A stretch of 64,000 bases of DNA from NCBI RefSeq assembly GCF_032118995.1, contig NC_092650.1:26963501-27027500 (forward strand), given 5' to 3'. The translations under genes were made by a program, and so were the position numbers. The notes beneath the pieces were generated by a model that saw nothing but the letters and a program-made list of their open reading frames with translations, ran no database searches and was not told the DNA's origin. This document shows, piece after piece, positions 1-31,205 of this stretch; positions within the stretch are counted from its first letter, which is position 1; the number at the start of each line of letters is the position of its first letter. Source of the stretch: Asterias amurensis. Lineage: Eukaryota; Echinodermata; Asteroidea; Forcipulatida; Asteriidae.

Positions 1-312
1 ATATTATTAGTTTTCAATAAACACACAGCACAATCGACCAACAAAAACAAAAATCACAAGATAGTTTTTGTCAGGTTTTTAAAAGCAAGGTATACTTTTG
101 GTAAATATCAAAGACCAATATCCTTGGAGTCGGCCTATCCCAACATAAAAAAACAAAACTATGAAAGTTTGGGCTGAATGGTCAACGAAGTGGCGAGCAA
201 ATAGAGTCCAGTGCAAAAGTATACTCGACATATAACTTACATTTGGCATATTTTGTCAATTTACAAATCAAAATCATGTAACAAGGGTTATATTTTGCTT
301 ATTTCATACTAA

Positions 313-537
313 GCAATCGGTCGTGCCATGAATCGGCACGGTCCAACAAATACAACATCATTAGGGAATATACATAGAAGACAACAACATGGAGAAAAAG
401 GAGGCAACATCTTCTCGAATTCATGTGCAACGGTTTCCAACTCGTGTTACTTCTCATCAGCCATACAAGTCAATCAGCGACTAACAGAAGAAGAGGCCAA
501 AAGCCTCTTTGCTGAGAGTCGTACAATGGGAGATTGA
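313..537 (+). CDS. Possible terminal exon of an unidentified gene
   Basis: After a weak AG acceptor (TTTCATACTAAG) one frame stays open for about 74 codons to a TGA at 535-537 and ends QRLTEEEAKSLFAESRTMGD. The end looks amphipathic and protein-like, but no family is recognised and upstream exons would lie outside the window. It could equally be a chance frame. Confidence 0.15.
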   Translation, partial: AIGRAMNRHGPTNTTSLGNIHRRQQHGEKGGNIFSNSCATVSNSCYFSSAIQVNQRLTEEEAKSLFAESRTMGD

Positions 538-734
538 GGTTATAAGCTCCACTGGGATTGTGATTGTATTGGGGATGAGGGAAATGGAGAGTATTGTATG
601 GCACAATCTGGTAATAGTCGGCCTCGTTCCAGATACACGACGAAGATATTAAGTGTCAAATATAGGAAAGAAAAATAGGAGATGTACGGTCTGTTTGAAA
701 AGACGTCTGACTTTATACAACTTAAAGCGTTCGA

Positions 735-890
735 CTACTTTTGTATGGTACAAAACAAAAATGACAAAGATTTACATTAAACTTACACGGTTCAAAAAAC
801 AATGATATTAGAAAGCTTCCCTTGAAATATAACTTGATGAGGTGTTGTACATTGTAGTTTTGAAGTAATGAGTAAAACATTTTCACAAAA
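735..890 (+). repeat. MITE family C, one arm
   Basis: Matches the left arm of the complete copy at 9364-9750, including the AGAAAGCTTCCC and GAGTAAAACA segments. The opposite arm is missing. Confidence 0.6.
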
Positions 891-1472
891 ATAATTTAGT
901 ATGTACACTTGATTTACAAGACTCTACTGAAGACATTCCTCTGTAGTTTTTACCTTTTCTGAAAAACTTGACAACTAATGATGCTGAAACGGTTAAAGGA
1001 ACAATACAGAATTGTTTTTTTGCTGACAAAACAGTTGCTGGCAGTGTAAGCACTTTATGTAATCCACCCTTACATTAACTGGTAAACCTGTAGTAGAAGT
1101 TTGAGATCGATTGGCCATCTAGGTCACAAGAGAATAGTGAAAAACCGATTACAAATTTTGCATTGCATCGATGCCAAAATAAAAATGAATCAAATGCTCA
1201 CTGAGCGATAAACTAAAAAAAACAAAATAATTCAGAATGATTTTATCCCAAATGCTCTATTTAAAAACAACTGATTACAACTTGCTCTTGATATACACGT
1301 ATTTGTGCACAGCCACGATCATGGGTACACTTTTTGTTTCATTTTATAGCAATAGCATAAAAAAAGCTCCGGAGTGGTTGTTCTATATTTAGGTTTCTAA
1401 CAATTGTAACATAGCTTAGCAGATTGGATGGATTACCAATACATTTGTAACGAGTATAACACTTGGAATACA

Positions 1473-1840
1473 TTAAAGGCACTGGCTGGACACCTTTAAT
1501 AATTGTCAAAGACTCAGGAGTATTCTAACTTGGTGTACCCCAACATACAAAATATAGTTTGGGACTCAATTGGTCATTGAAGTTGTAAGACAATAATAAA
1601 TGAAAAAACACCCTTGATGCACAAATTGGAGGGCTTTCAGATGCCAGTAAAAGGCTTTAAGCCTGAAATTTTAACATTTGAGTGAGAAATTACCTTTTTC
1701 TCAAAATTGACGTTACTTCAGAGAGAGCCGTTTCTCTCAATGTTTTATACTATCAACAGCTCTCAATTGCTCATTATCAATTAAGTTTTTATGCTAACAA
1801 TTAGTTTGAGTAATTACCAAACGTGTCCAGTGCCTTTAAA
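1473..1840 (+). repeat. MITE family A (TTAAAGGCA...GTGTCCA termini)
   Basis: Starts TTAAAGGCACTGG and ends CCAGTGCCTTTAA, with the family's internal CTCACTTGGTGTA-like and TTTCTCACAATG-like segments. This diverged copy may flank the 3' end of MBTPS1. Confidence 0.75.
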
Positions 1841-2219
1841 GTTGCGATGTACATGTATGTCAGTTCAGCTGTCATGTTAAAGATACCTGATGATATTTAA
1901 TACAAACAGACATGGTAACGTCTGGCCCTGTATCATTGGCAACAGTTGTCACATTAGATTCAGTGTGACTTGTGTAGTCTAGTCAAGTTTATTTCATTTA
2001 TCAATTATGATTGTGAAGCCAAGGACTCTCAGAAAAGCAAACTTAATCACTGTACTAGCCAAGAACCCCATGGAGAGAAGACAATAAAGGAACTTTCAGT
2101 TTTAGATGTGGGGAGAAAAACCCCATAGAAAATTCTTTCTTTCATGTATTTTAATGTTTTTGAACTTGTTATTTCTTCAATGTATTTTTAGAACTTGTAC
2201 AACTCATACAGCTCAATTC

Positions 2220-3090
2220 AATTCAATTATTTTATTGTCACACATGTACATGTATATACATTCATGACATATAATACAGTGAAATTCACTTCGGTTTGCG
2301 AGACTAAAAATATTAAAAGTTACAAAAATACAGAAAACCCTTAAACCATTAGGCATACGATAACGAACAAAAAACAGTATGCGCACATTATCTGCTTCTG
2401 GCTCGTCAAGGTTTTAGGGATGGTTCATTTCCAGACTTTTTAGTAAGTTTTTATAATTGTATTGCTGTTTTTTAATTTCTTAGGTTTATTAATGATTGAT
2501 TACTTAGATTAGTTCTTTTTAGCCTTTGATTTTTTTCTTAAACTATGTAAAGCGCCTTGAGCGTCTTTTAGGCGGACTTTGGCGCTATATAAGTTTTCGT
2601 TATTATTATTATTATTATTATGCAGAGAGACATTTACAGTAAAAAATGTGCAAACCCCCGAAAACAAATTAAAAAGTATTAATCATTAAGTAACCTTATT
2701 GCACTGGGATAAAAACTATTGCGAGTACGGTTGGAGTCGACTCTGATCGCTCTATATCGCTTACCTGATCTCATTAATTCAAACAAACTGTTCGCAGGGT
2801 GAAATTCATCCGAAATAATAGATCTAGATTTCTTCAGAACCCGAGCAGTATAAAGTTTATCCAAAGCAGGAAGCTCACGACCAATGATAAAGCTAGCAGT
2901 ACCGACTACACGATTGAGGCGTTTTCGGTCATCTGCCGTGGTGTTGCCATACCAAACAGTGATCGAGAGTGTCAAAACACTCTCAACAGCAAATCTTGGC
3001 TGACATGAAAACTCCTCAATCTTCTAAGAAAGAACAACCGTTGCTGGGCTTTCCTAACAATGGAATCAACATGAGTCACCAACTTAAGAT
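2220..3090 (-). mobile_element. 5'-truncated LINE with RT C-terminal tail, interrupted by another repeat
   Basis: The minus frame at 2975-2679 encodes the conserved C-terminal tail of non-LTR reverse transcriptases (FHPANSLFELMRSGKRYRAI, then NSFYPSAIRLLN). Its 3' part at about 2220-2410 continues after an insertion at about 2411-2622, which ends in GCGCTATATAAG and an ATT-rich microsatellite, itself the 3' tail of another LINE or SINE. Not autonomous. Confidence 0.75.
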
Positions 3091-3246
3091 CGTTTTACTC
3101 ATATGTAATTTCTCGAAAACTACAGCACCTCAGCTAGTAATATTATAAGGTAAGCTTTCTACTATCATTATCTTCTAAGGGTGTAAGTTTAATGTAAATC
3201 TGTGGACATTGTGTTTAGTGTTACAAAAAGTACCCAAATCCTTAAA
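3091..3246 (+). repeat. MITE family C, right arm
   Basis: TACAGCACCTCAG, ACTATCATTATCTTC and TACAAAAAGTACCCAAATCC match the right arm of the complete copy at 9364-9750. Confidence 0.6.
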
Positions 3247-3329
3247 CAAAGCAAGCTCTGTGGTCCAAAGCCTCAGCACAAGAAGGTAGGTGGGTTCATC
3301 TCCAACCGATGTACCCTCTGTCATCTCAT

Positions 3330-3520
3330 CAGTGAAACAGTGAAAGGCAGGTCTGATACCTCACGGAGGGGACGAAGGCGACTGCCTCCGTGTCCCCTGG
3401 TCATTGCCTTGGTGCCCTTGAAATGCTCCAGTACAAATTTGCAATTTCCTCATAGGGTGCCCTTTACCAAGAAGAAAATGCCTTGGTGCGCTTACCCTTT
3501 CAAAAACGAAGCATACAGAC
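3330..3520 (-). repeat. Single copy of the repeat that forms the 85-88-bp arrays
   Basis: In reverse orientation it carries ATTTCAAGGGCACCAAGGCA, AATGACCAGGGG and the CCTCCGTGAGG edge of the array units at 17271-17770 and 43580-44350, plus flanking sequence (GGTAAAGGGCACCCTATGAGG) also seen at 43535-43560. Confidence 0.7.
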
Positions 3521-3608
3521 CTGGAAAGGGCAACATTAAATCAGTAGCAAACACACCTTGCTATTTCAACAACGAGAGCCCATGAGTAATAACCTTTTCT
3601 TTTTCAGC

Positions 3609-3682
3609 TCTGAATATTCCCTACCCTCTTGTATCATCCCTGGAAGCCAATAATACATCCCTCTTCTCTCTAGAAGCCTGAG
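3609..3682 (+). CDS. Possible short terminal exon, unidentified
   Basis: A strong pyrimidine tract and CAG are followed by about 23 codons in phase 1 (ALNIPYPLVSSLEANNT and so on) ending in TGA. No matching neighbour exon was found, so the call rests only on the acceptor and composition. Confidence 0.15.
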
Positions 3683-3889
3683 ACGGCTTTTACGCAATGT
3701 CAACAGTCAAGACGCCTGAAACAACAACAACTGAGAGGAGTCTCCTGCTTCAGCTTACACTTGGTGCAAAGAATTAGCCATTCTCAGTAATAAGAACAAA
3801 GACGAAGAAACAGCAAAAGATGTCTAGAAAGTATTCCTCTCCATAACTTTTTTATTTTTTTATTTTTTTACAGTTGACTTCTTGTGTCA

Positions 3890-4067
3890 CAAACAAGCTT
3901 TGCTTACCGCTGAATTCTGCGTAGAATGGCTAGTAATGCGGAGTATGCATGCGCACAAGCCAAAATTCGCTGCTAACCCGCAAATACGCTTACCATAAGC
4001 ACAGAATTCCCTGCTTCCGTAAGCTTCTGTGCTTACGGTAAGCAGAGCCATGAAATTGGCCCCAGGT
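3890..4067 (+). repeat. Dispersed short repeat ending GCCATGAAATTGGCCCC
   Basis: Carries several AAGC(A/T)...GCTTAC motifs and an end related to AGCTCTATGAAATTTGGCCC at 38440-38642. Similar fragments occur near 24400-24690 and 52150-52220. Confidence 0.4.
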
Positions 4068-4487
4068 CGTTTTATGGTTTTTGGACACAATTGGTAATCA
4101 AAATTAATTGCCAACATAATTTTTTTATTATAAAACATTGTGAGGAACGGCTCCCTCTAAAGTAACATAGGTTTTTTTGGGGGGGAGGGGTAATTTCTCA
4201 CTAAAGTATTTTAATCTATTCCAATTTTATTGTATTTCAAATTTGTGCAACATGAGTGTTTATCTTTCATTATTCTCTTGCAACCTCGATGACCAACTTT
4301 ATAGTCAAAGTTTAATCATAAAATTATCAATTCTGGTGATGGCTCATACATTTTACAATGTCTTTTATAGAATTTAAAAAGTGCTGTTTTCAAAACAGCT
4401 GCTTGTGTTCAATAGAGAATTGAACAATGTTTCATGGAAGATTTCTCTTCCACAACTACAAGTATTTTGAGAGCAATTAACTAGTAC

Positions 4488-4847
4488 TTAAAGACACTGG
4501 TTGGTAATTGTCAAAGACTAGCCTTCACAGTTGGTGTATCTCAACTTTTGAGCTCAATCGGTCGTCGAAATTGCCAGATATTAATGAAAAAAAAAAAGAA
4601 ACCTTGTCGCACCATTATTACAAAAAGTTGTGTGCTTTCAGATGTTTGATTTCGAGACCTCAAATTCTAAATCTGAGGTCTCAAAATCAAATTCGTGGAA
4701 AATTGCTTCTATCTCAAACACTACGTCACTTCAGAGGGAGCTGTTTCTCACAATGTTTTATACTATCAACCCCGTTACTCGCAATCAAGAAAGGTTTTAT
4801 GATAATCATTATTTTGAGTAATTACCAATGGTGTCCATTGCCTTTAA
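4488..4847 (+). repeat. MITE family A
   Basis: Starts TTAAAGACACTGG and ends GTGTCCATTGCCTTTAA; the internal GAGACCTCAAATTC / CTGAGGTCTC hairpin is intact. Confidence 0.8.
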
Positions 4848-4884
4848 GACTACAAGCAGAGTATTTGTATTACTTTCTCTATAG

Positions 4885-4964
4885 CTCTTCAAACCCAAAT
4901 CTGCAAACTACAGAATTTTCCACGGAACACACAGACGCTGTGAACGCCTACTCGTAGATGAACA
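4885..4964 (+). CDS. Possible internal exon, unidentified
   Basis: A pyrimidine-rich acceptor (TTTCTCTATAG) precedes 80 nt that end at a GTAAGT donor. In phase 0 it reads LFKPKSANYRIFHGTHRRCE and on without a stop, but other frames are also nearly open. No family is recognised. It directly follows a MITE. Confidence 0.15.
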
Positions 4965-4984
4965 GTAAGTTAATGGTTTTGTTT

Positions 4985-5095
4985 AGTCTAGCATGCTAGT
5001 GGTAAGACATATGCTCTAGCAATGCAAAGGCCACGGGTTTGGAGTGATTTGCCTTTTGAAACAACTTAAGAAAGTACTGAGTATACAGTACCTAA
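4985..5095 (+). repeat. SINE-like tRNA-derived fragment
   Basis: Resembles the SINE at 6774-6925 (GCAATGCAAAGGCCACGGGTTT, then GAGTATACAGTAC) but the B box is degraded. Confidence 0.4.
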
Positions 5096-5449
5096 TACAC
5101 AGCGGTGTAAAAGGGTAAAAACAAATTGTAAAAACATGCAACAGAAATTGCAAGAACGATCCGACACTGCATGAATTTTAAAAATGTGCTGTAGCTACAG
5201 AATTACTTAGTGTGGACCATGGTAGCCAAAGGGTTTTGATACCTTAATGTAAATCAAGTTTGTCATTTTGTGGCCATGACATGATTTCCTACTGACTTTG
5301 AATACAAATATATGTCATATAATTTACCTGTAGAAGTTTCAACTTTAGTCATTAAGTTTTTGAGAAAAAAAATTAATAATCACAGAGTGCTCAGAGTTTT
5401 CAGGAGAGTCACGGTATACGTTGTAAATGCTAAAAAAAACTGAGACGAA

Positions 5450-5621
5450 AAATTATTTTGTGACACTGTTTTACTAGTTTCTCAAAAACTACAGCACCTC
5501 AGCAAGTAACTTTTTAAGGGATGCTTTCTACCACCATTAGCTTCAAACAATGTGAAGTTTAATGTCAATCTGTGAACATTGTGTTTTGTGTCTTACAAAA
5601 AGTACCCAAACCCTTTAAAAC
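5450..5621 (+). repeat. MITE family C, right arm
   Basis: ACTACAGCACCTCAGCAAG, TTTCTACCACCATTA and AAAAAGTACCCAAACCCTTT match the complete copy at 9364-9750. Confidence 0.6.
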
Positions 5622-5805
5622 ATTAAGTGCATTGGATTGAAATTCTAGTGGTTGATTGTAGCATCAGACGACGGGAATGAATTCAGGTCGTGCCAATAAC
5701 AGGGAATGGCGTCCTTGAAAGCGTCACTTGCCCGTAATTGGATTCCAAATCCTGCTCATCTACAGTGAAAACTATTTGTAAATCAGGTGTGTTTTGCTAT
5801 AAGAT

Positions 5806-5982
5806 CAGGGGTGGATTTCACAAAGGTAGTCCTAACTTAGGACTAGTCCTAGGCAATTCTAAAAGATAGGACCAGTCCTAAGTTAGGATGAGTTACTGGT
5901 CCTAACTTAGGACCAGTCCTATCTCTTAGCATTGCCTAGAACTAGTCCTAAGTTAGGACTATCTTTGTGAAATCCACCCCTG
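5806..5982. repeat. MITE with GGGGTGGATTTCACAAAG inverted repeats and inner CCTAACTTAGGAC palindromes
   Basis: Termini CAGGGGTGGATTTCACAAAG and its exact reverse complement enclose repeated CCTAACTTAGGAC / GGACTAGTCC palindromes. Related fragments occur at 25504, 42125 and 49915-50045. Confidence 0.85.
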
Positions 5983-6773
5983 CCTCTTTGCATCACGGCT
6001 TGATCCAACCGGGTTCGAATCCCTGTATTGTTGATAACAAAGTATGGGGACAACAAAGTATGGGGAACAGCTCTACAAAGCTCAGATCTACATGTAAGGC
6101 TTAACAGTAAACCCATCAAAAATGTATTCAGCTGTTCTTTCTCACAGAAATCATGCCCGATAAAACAAAACTTTGGACTTGACTTTTACACAAAGACCCT
6201 AGGTCTCAATATACAATATTGGTTTATGGTATTATAAGACTTGTCATCGATCAATGAAATATGGATTTTAAGTAAATTTACAAACACAGTTTTGGGACAC
6301 AAGTAGCAAAAACCGTGGGAGGGTGGCAGCTGTGCACGCGCGAATTATTGACTTACCACACAGACAGATACATACATAAAACAAACCGTACGTTTACCAG
6401 TGTATAACTGGGTGGTCCCCAGCCTGGCTTTGTATGCGTATAACCCTGTCACTTGTTGATAAACAAAACAAGCGCTGGTTGCCATGGACATCCGAATATT
6501 AGCAAAACACTCAACCCTGTTAACGCATGATGTGAACAAAATCAACGTTTTCTGCAAACTTTTAACAAAATAAAATAACTCTCATGATTGGTTGCTTACT
6601 AACTAAGGCCATCTGTTGTTGTTTTGCATTTATAGCTTTCCATAGTTTTCCAATCTCAGTTGGCAAAATATCAGACTGTGACATAGCAATAGAAAGGTCT
6701 ATAGCTATTATACTTCTAATAGATGTTAACATCTATTAAATCAATGCAGTGCCCGCTGCTAAAACATAGGATA

Positions 6774-6925
6774 CGAACTGCCTCTAGCTACCAGGCAATC
6801 TCTGTTGTCTAGTTGGTATGACACGGCTTTAGAATTGCAAAGGTCGTGGGTTCGAACCCCATTTGAGTGATACGCCTGTGATTTTTTTCACAGAGCTTGG
6901 TTAAGTACCGAGTATACAGTGCTTA
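6774..6925 (+). repeat. tRNA-derived SINE
   Basis: Has an A-box-like CTAGTTGGTATGAC and a B box GGTTCGAACCCC with the spacing of a tRNA head, then a unique tail ending GAGTATACAGTGC. Relatives are at 13575-13732 (-) and 19268-19420 (+). Confidence 0.7.
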
Positions 6926-6990
6926 CATACATCTCTGTATATGAGTGAAACCAAAATGAATATTATACTTCTACATACACAAACACTCAC

Positions 6991-27199
<20,209 letters not shown>

Positions 27200-27262
27200 G
27201 GTGAAGGCGTGTATTGTTTCGAGTTGGGGTTGGGTGAACTGTGACCTTTGACCTCGTGTCAA

Positions 27263-28100
27263 CTATACATGGTGTCCTTGTAGACAGAGATGGTGGTGTT
27301 TAATAAAGTCCACAGGTTGCCCTCCCTGTTTCAGACGAAGTTTCATACGCAGAGTCTCGTTTTTCCTGCTCATTGGTTGAAGTTCCTCCAGAGTATTGAT
27401 GAATCATGGTTTAAAACAAACTGCAAAATAAGATTGATTATTATTTATCGTAAAATTTTATATCAATTGTATCAAAATACATTTCATTTTTACCACCCCT
27501 TTACCACATTGAAACTTCAATTTCCCTGAAACTTCCTCAACTCTTTTGGAGTATGCAGCACCAGCAGGTAAATGTTGATTGTTAACAGCCCTTACTGTGT
27601 ATATCATGATTGGTTCAATGGGACAATAATAATAGTACTCATGGTAATTCATTTTGAATATATATAGACCTTTAATCAAGGTTTGTGGTGTAATCATGAA
27701 GATGATTAGCAGCAATCATCAAAACCCTCCGTCCTCCTGATGGTCCATTGACCATATACTGCAAACAAACAGTGACAGCCAACCATAGACCGTATCGCGA
27801 TTCCAGCCTGACTGATTTTGCTAAAGTGCGAAAGACACTGTTTGAAAGAAACAGGGGCTTTCCACTGCCCCTTTTCCTTCCGACAATGCCTTTCAGTATT
27901 TTGAGCCATTCATCAAACTCAACCATTAGTTGGGGATAGGTCTCTCTTTACTAGACCATACAACAATCTTTATGAGTGACACTGACGAAGAACCATGGTT
28001 GTGCATATTTTGCTGATGTTTTTTAAACATGTTGAGAGGTGGCCTAATCATGTATATAAGACAAAATGTTACTTTAATTAAATAACTAATTTTTGAATAA
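27263..28100. other. Sequence upstream of MBTPS1, probable promoter side
   Basis: No coding sequence or strong repeat seen. The MBTPS1 transcript should start here, but no clear TATA box or initiator can be fixed. Confidence 0.35.
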
Positions 28101-28220
28101 CTTTCCATATGGCGCCACCACTTTTTTACATATTTTTACAAAAAGGGATATCATTGATGTAAATTATAGATACTATTTTATTTCGTATTGAATGAAAACG
28201 TGGTGGCGCTATACGGAAAC
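28101..28220. repeat. MITE (TATGGCGCCACCACTTT)
   Basis: CTTTCCATATGGCGCCACCA pairs with TGGTGGCGCTATACGGAAA; centre shares AAAAGGGATATCATTGA with the copy at 56584-56703. Confidence 0.8.
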
Positions 28221-28319
28221 TTTTTCTTAATTTTGCCCATATAAAAAAAAAATCAGCATTTCAATTTCAAATTATTTATTTCTTACTTCCATCCAGAAAT
28301 TACAAACACATACATGTAC

Positions 28320-28625
28320 ATACATTACATGTAGCGCATTTATATAGCGCCACTACGTCAAGAACGCAGTGCATTAGTTAGGGTATAGAGAATGTTTGAT
28401 ACACTTCTTAAATGTTCGGAGAGAGTCAGATTTCCCGATTGAGGTGGAGAGTGCATTCCAGGTGTGTGGAGCAAAATGTGAGAATGTGCGACTTGAAGCT
28501 GACTTATGTCTTAAGAAGCTTGATTGAGTTAGGTTCCATGACTATGAGGCGAGTAGTGTTGGATGCTGAGCGTAGACTTGAGCGACCAGGCCGATGGAGA
28601 GACAGGCAAGAGGATAAATAGCCAG
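28320..28625 (+). repeat. Dispersed repeat with TATATAGCGCCACTACG start
   Basis: Begins GTAGCGCATTTATATAGCGC, a motif shared with other tail fragments here, and contains a 69-codon open frame rich in Arg. Probably a SINE or LINE fragment, not a gene. Confidence 0.45.
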
Positions 28626-29447
28626 GAGCTGTGTTGAAACCTTACCAAAAAATGTTGAACCCAATCCGGGAAATTCCCATCAAAAAACATAAAAAATCTA
28701 AATTGAACCAGTTGCGATAACTTAACCCTCCTGAACCAGTTGCGATAACTTAACCCTCCTGCCGACGTTTACGCAATCGCAACTAAACTTGATTTGAATG
28801 GCACCCTGCAGCTGGCGACACTGAGATCAGCAAGCGTACACAGAAGAATTTATGTGAACCCCCCCCCCCTAGCCCACCTTGTTGAGCTGTTAATGGCTCC
28901 GCTTTTAACATCGGTCTCATCAATGTCACCATTTCAGCCCACCTTCGATACATGTCTTAAACGCTAAGTTTTCAAAGGTCGCAAAATGCGAGGTAGTTTG
29001 ATTGCAAATTTCTCCCATTTAAAAAAGTCCTATACTATTCCAACCATGGAGGAATAATACACAAGGAGTTACAACGAACAGAAGATCAAACGTCAAAGGT
29101 CTGGTACCGCCACAGATTTCCTAACCGCATGCGACAAAAGCTGTCTCCCTGTTTGCGCTTGCGCAATATGAACCCGAGGTTAAAAGACTACGCCATGCAT
29201 TGCGTGCATCATAGCAGCGGGGTCCTACTAAAAGCCGACGACAGGTCTAGAGCGCCGCCAACACGCTGCCAACAAGTTTTAATGACCTCAAAAATTGAAA
29301 ATAAACCATAGATATATTAGAACTAAGTGTGTTCTGTAATATAAACATAAATTTAATGGAAAAACTTCACGAAAAGTGGGAATCTTTAACCAGAAAATAA
29401 CTGAACTTTCATGGAAAACAGTCGAGCTGTCTTGGCTTAAAATCGTG

Positions 29448-29605
29448 TTTGGACCAGTCCATTATGATGCGGGTAAGTCAGATTTAGCAAAAGAGGGCGG
29501 GCGTCATGTACTGTGCACACTGCAGTGTGAAGGTCTTCACATGAAGCCCGCCCTCTGTTGTTGACAAGTGCTAAATCTACCCGTACCATAATGGTCTGGT
29601 CCAAA
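29448..29605. repeat. MITE (TTTGGACCAGTCCATTATG) within the foldback element
   Basis: TTTGGACCAGTCCATTATGA pairs with ATAATGGTCTGGTCCAAA; inner AAGAGGGCGGGC pairs with GCCCGCCCTC. Confidence 0.8.
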
Positions 29606-29934
29606 CTGAAAGTCGGATTTTAATAAAGGAAACGTCAGCAGAATCAGAATCTCACTGCGCATCGAACGGACGATAAAGCTACCATGTACATGTGGTATAG
29701 AGCTACTGCGCATGCAATTAATGTTTCGTTCGATTGTTCGGAATTATGTACTATTAAAAAATCACAAACGAGTAATTTCTCCACTGTGCAGTCCAAAGCG
29801 GTAACAGACCCTGTGCACAAAGAGAACTTAATCATCCATGGTAACAACGACAATACATTATCTTGCCATTGGTATGTGGGGGCTTAGCGGGCCGTTCAAA
29901 CTCCTTGTGTATTATTCCTCCATGCTCCAACATA

Positions 29935-30136
29935 CCTCATTTTATTCCTTACATCTGTGGAATTACTATAACACATAACAGGGCTTACTAAATGATGACT
30001 TTGTCCAGATGTGAGGATTTGAAAATTGTCAAAAAAAACGTGTACAAAAATTACATTTATTGTCATCATTTAGTAAGCCCTGTTATGTGTTATAGTATTT
30101 CCATAAATGTAAGGAATAAAATGAGGTATGTTGGAG
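29935..30136. repeat. Palindromic MITE (CTCCAACATACCTCATTTTA) within the foldback arm
   Basis: CTCCAACATACCTCATTTTA pairs with TAAAATGAGGTATGTTGGAG; arms of about 85 bp include AACAGGGCTTACTAAATGATGAC and its complement. Confidence 0.85.
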
Positions 30137-30354
30137 TAGTATAGGACTTTATTAAATGGGAGAAATTTGCAATCAAACTACCTCGCATTTTGCGACCTTT
30201 GAAAACTTAGCACTTAAGACATGTATCGAAGGTGGGCTGTTATGGTGACAGTGATGAGACCGATGTTAAAAGCGGAGCCATTAACAGCTCAACAAGGCAA
30301 GGTGGGCTACCCCTCCCCTGCCCCCCCCCCCCATTACTTGACAGCGACTATTTT

Positions 30355-30500
30355 AGGGTGCGTTCGTTTAGCTCCCCTGGGTCGACCCCAGTGCGTGGCG
30401 TTTTTTTTTACCAGGACGAACATGGGTAATAATCTGCACACACTTGCTTGTCCTGGAAAAAAAAAACGCCACACACCAGGGAAGCTAAACGAACGCACCC
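30355..30500. repeat. MITE (GGGTGCGTTCGTTTAGCT)
   Basis: GGGTGCGTTCGTTTAGCTCC pairs with AGCTAAACGAACGCACCC; inner GTGTGTGGCG-like arms and CCAGGAC / GTCCTGG. Confidence 0.85.
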
Positions 30501-30503
30501 ACT

Positions 30504-30579
30504 GTTGCGATAACGTAACCCTCCTCCCGACGGCCATTCCGACCTTCCGGTCGTCGGGAGGAGGTTACGTTATCGCAAC
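30504..30579. repeat. Palindrome (GTTGCGATAACGTAACC)
   Basis: GTTGCGATAACGTAACCCTC pairs with GAGGTTACGTTATCGCAAC, with CCCGACG / CGTCGGG inside. A related tandem half occurs at 28708-28760. Confidence 0.8.
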
Positions 30580-31205
30580 TATATGACTATTTAACCTTTT
30601 CCATCATGTCTATGCTATGGTATTTTCATACAGAAATTAGTTTTTCGACTAATTTGCCCCCCAAAACACTAGGCTACTGACATTATTTTGTTATTTTTTT
30701 GTAGACTTAAGATTAGGAATAGGATTAGGAATAGGATGGTCAGACAGTTGAAAATTCCAACTGTCTGTCCATGTCTGTCGAACAATTCCAGTCTACTGAA
30801 TAACATGAACGAGAATCTTGGGTATAAAAACTTACCTAAAATTCTACATTTTCAGTGGTGTTGATCCAAAATTCGCGAGTCACGACACACAGTACTGCAA
30901 ACCAGAAGAGACAGCTTGCAGAGCTTGCTTGAGCACTATTTTTATTTCAGGCCGTGTGTTTTGTACATACACAAACACATAGTATGTACATGTACAAATG
31001 GGTGCTCATAATACATGATGGAACTATTGTCAACAACTGGCCGTGGGATTTTTGCGCTCGTCCCCAGACTTTATTTAACGGCAATATTTAGATCTTTGGG
31101 GAGGAGGATAGAAAATTAAACGGGTCATGGGTCATCGAACGCGGCCGTGCTCTCGACTGTTTGCCAATGTACAATGAGTTCACGGGTCGAAACGTCACTA
31201 ATAAC

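Larger units (their letters stand above)
28870..30309. mobile_element. Foldback DNA element of about 1.44 kb with long inverted arms and nested MITEs
   Basis: Left arm (TAGCCCACCTTGTTGAGCTG, then CTTTTAACATCGGTCTCATC) is repeated in reverse at 30140-30309. Further matched blocks (CATGTCTTAA, GCGAGGTAGTTTGATTGC, CAAATTTCTCCCATTTAA) extend each arm to about 200 bp. Two palindromic MITEs sit inside (29448-29605 and 29935-30136). Flanks on both sides are C-runs. The outermost 50 bp also form the short MITE at 53632-53752. Confidence 0.8.

Noticed and set aside
5690-5756. Final MBTPS1 exon (DEQDLESNYGQV...)
   Set aside because: In phase with an acceptor, but no similarity to the S1P C-terminus and no membrane segment; kept only as a remark.
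6560-6683. MBTPS1 exon reading SDILPTEIGKLWKAINAKQQ
   Set aside because: An acceptor is present, but the open frame does not match the phase left by exon 20.
6830-6875. tRNA gene
   Set aside because: A and B boxes are present, but the arms do not close and the same sequence recurs with a shared tail, so it is a SINE.
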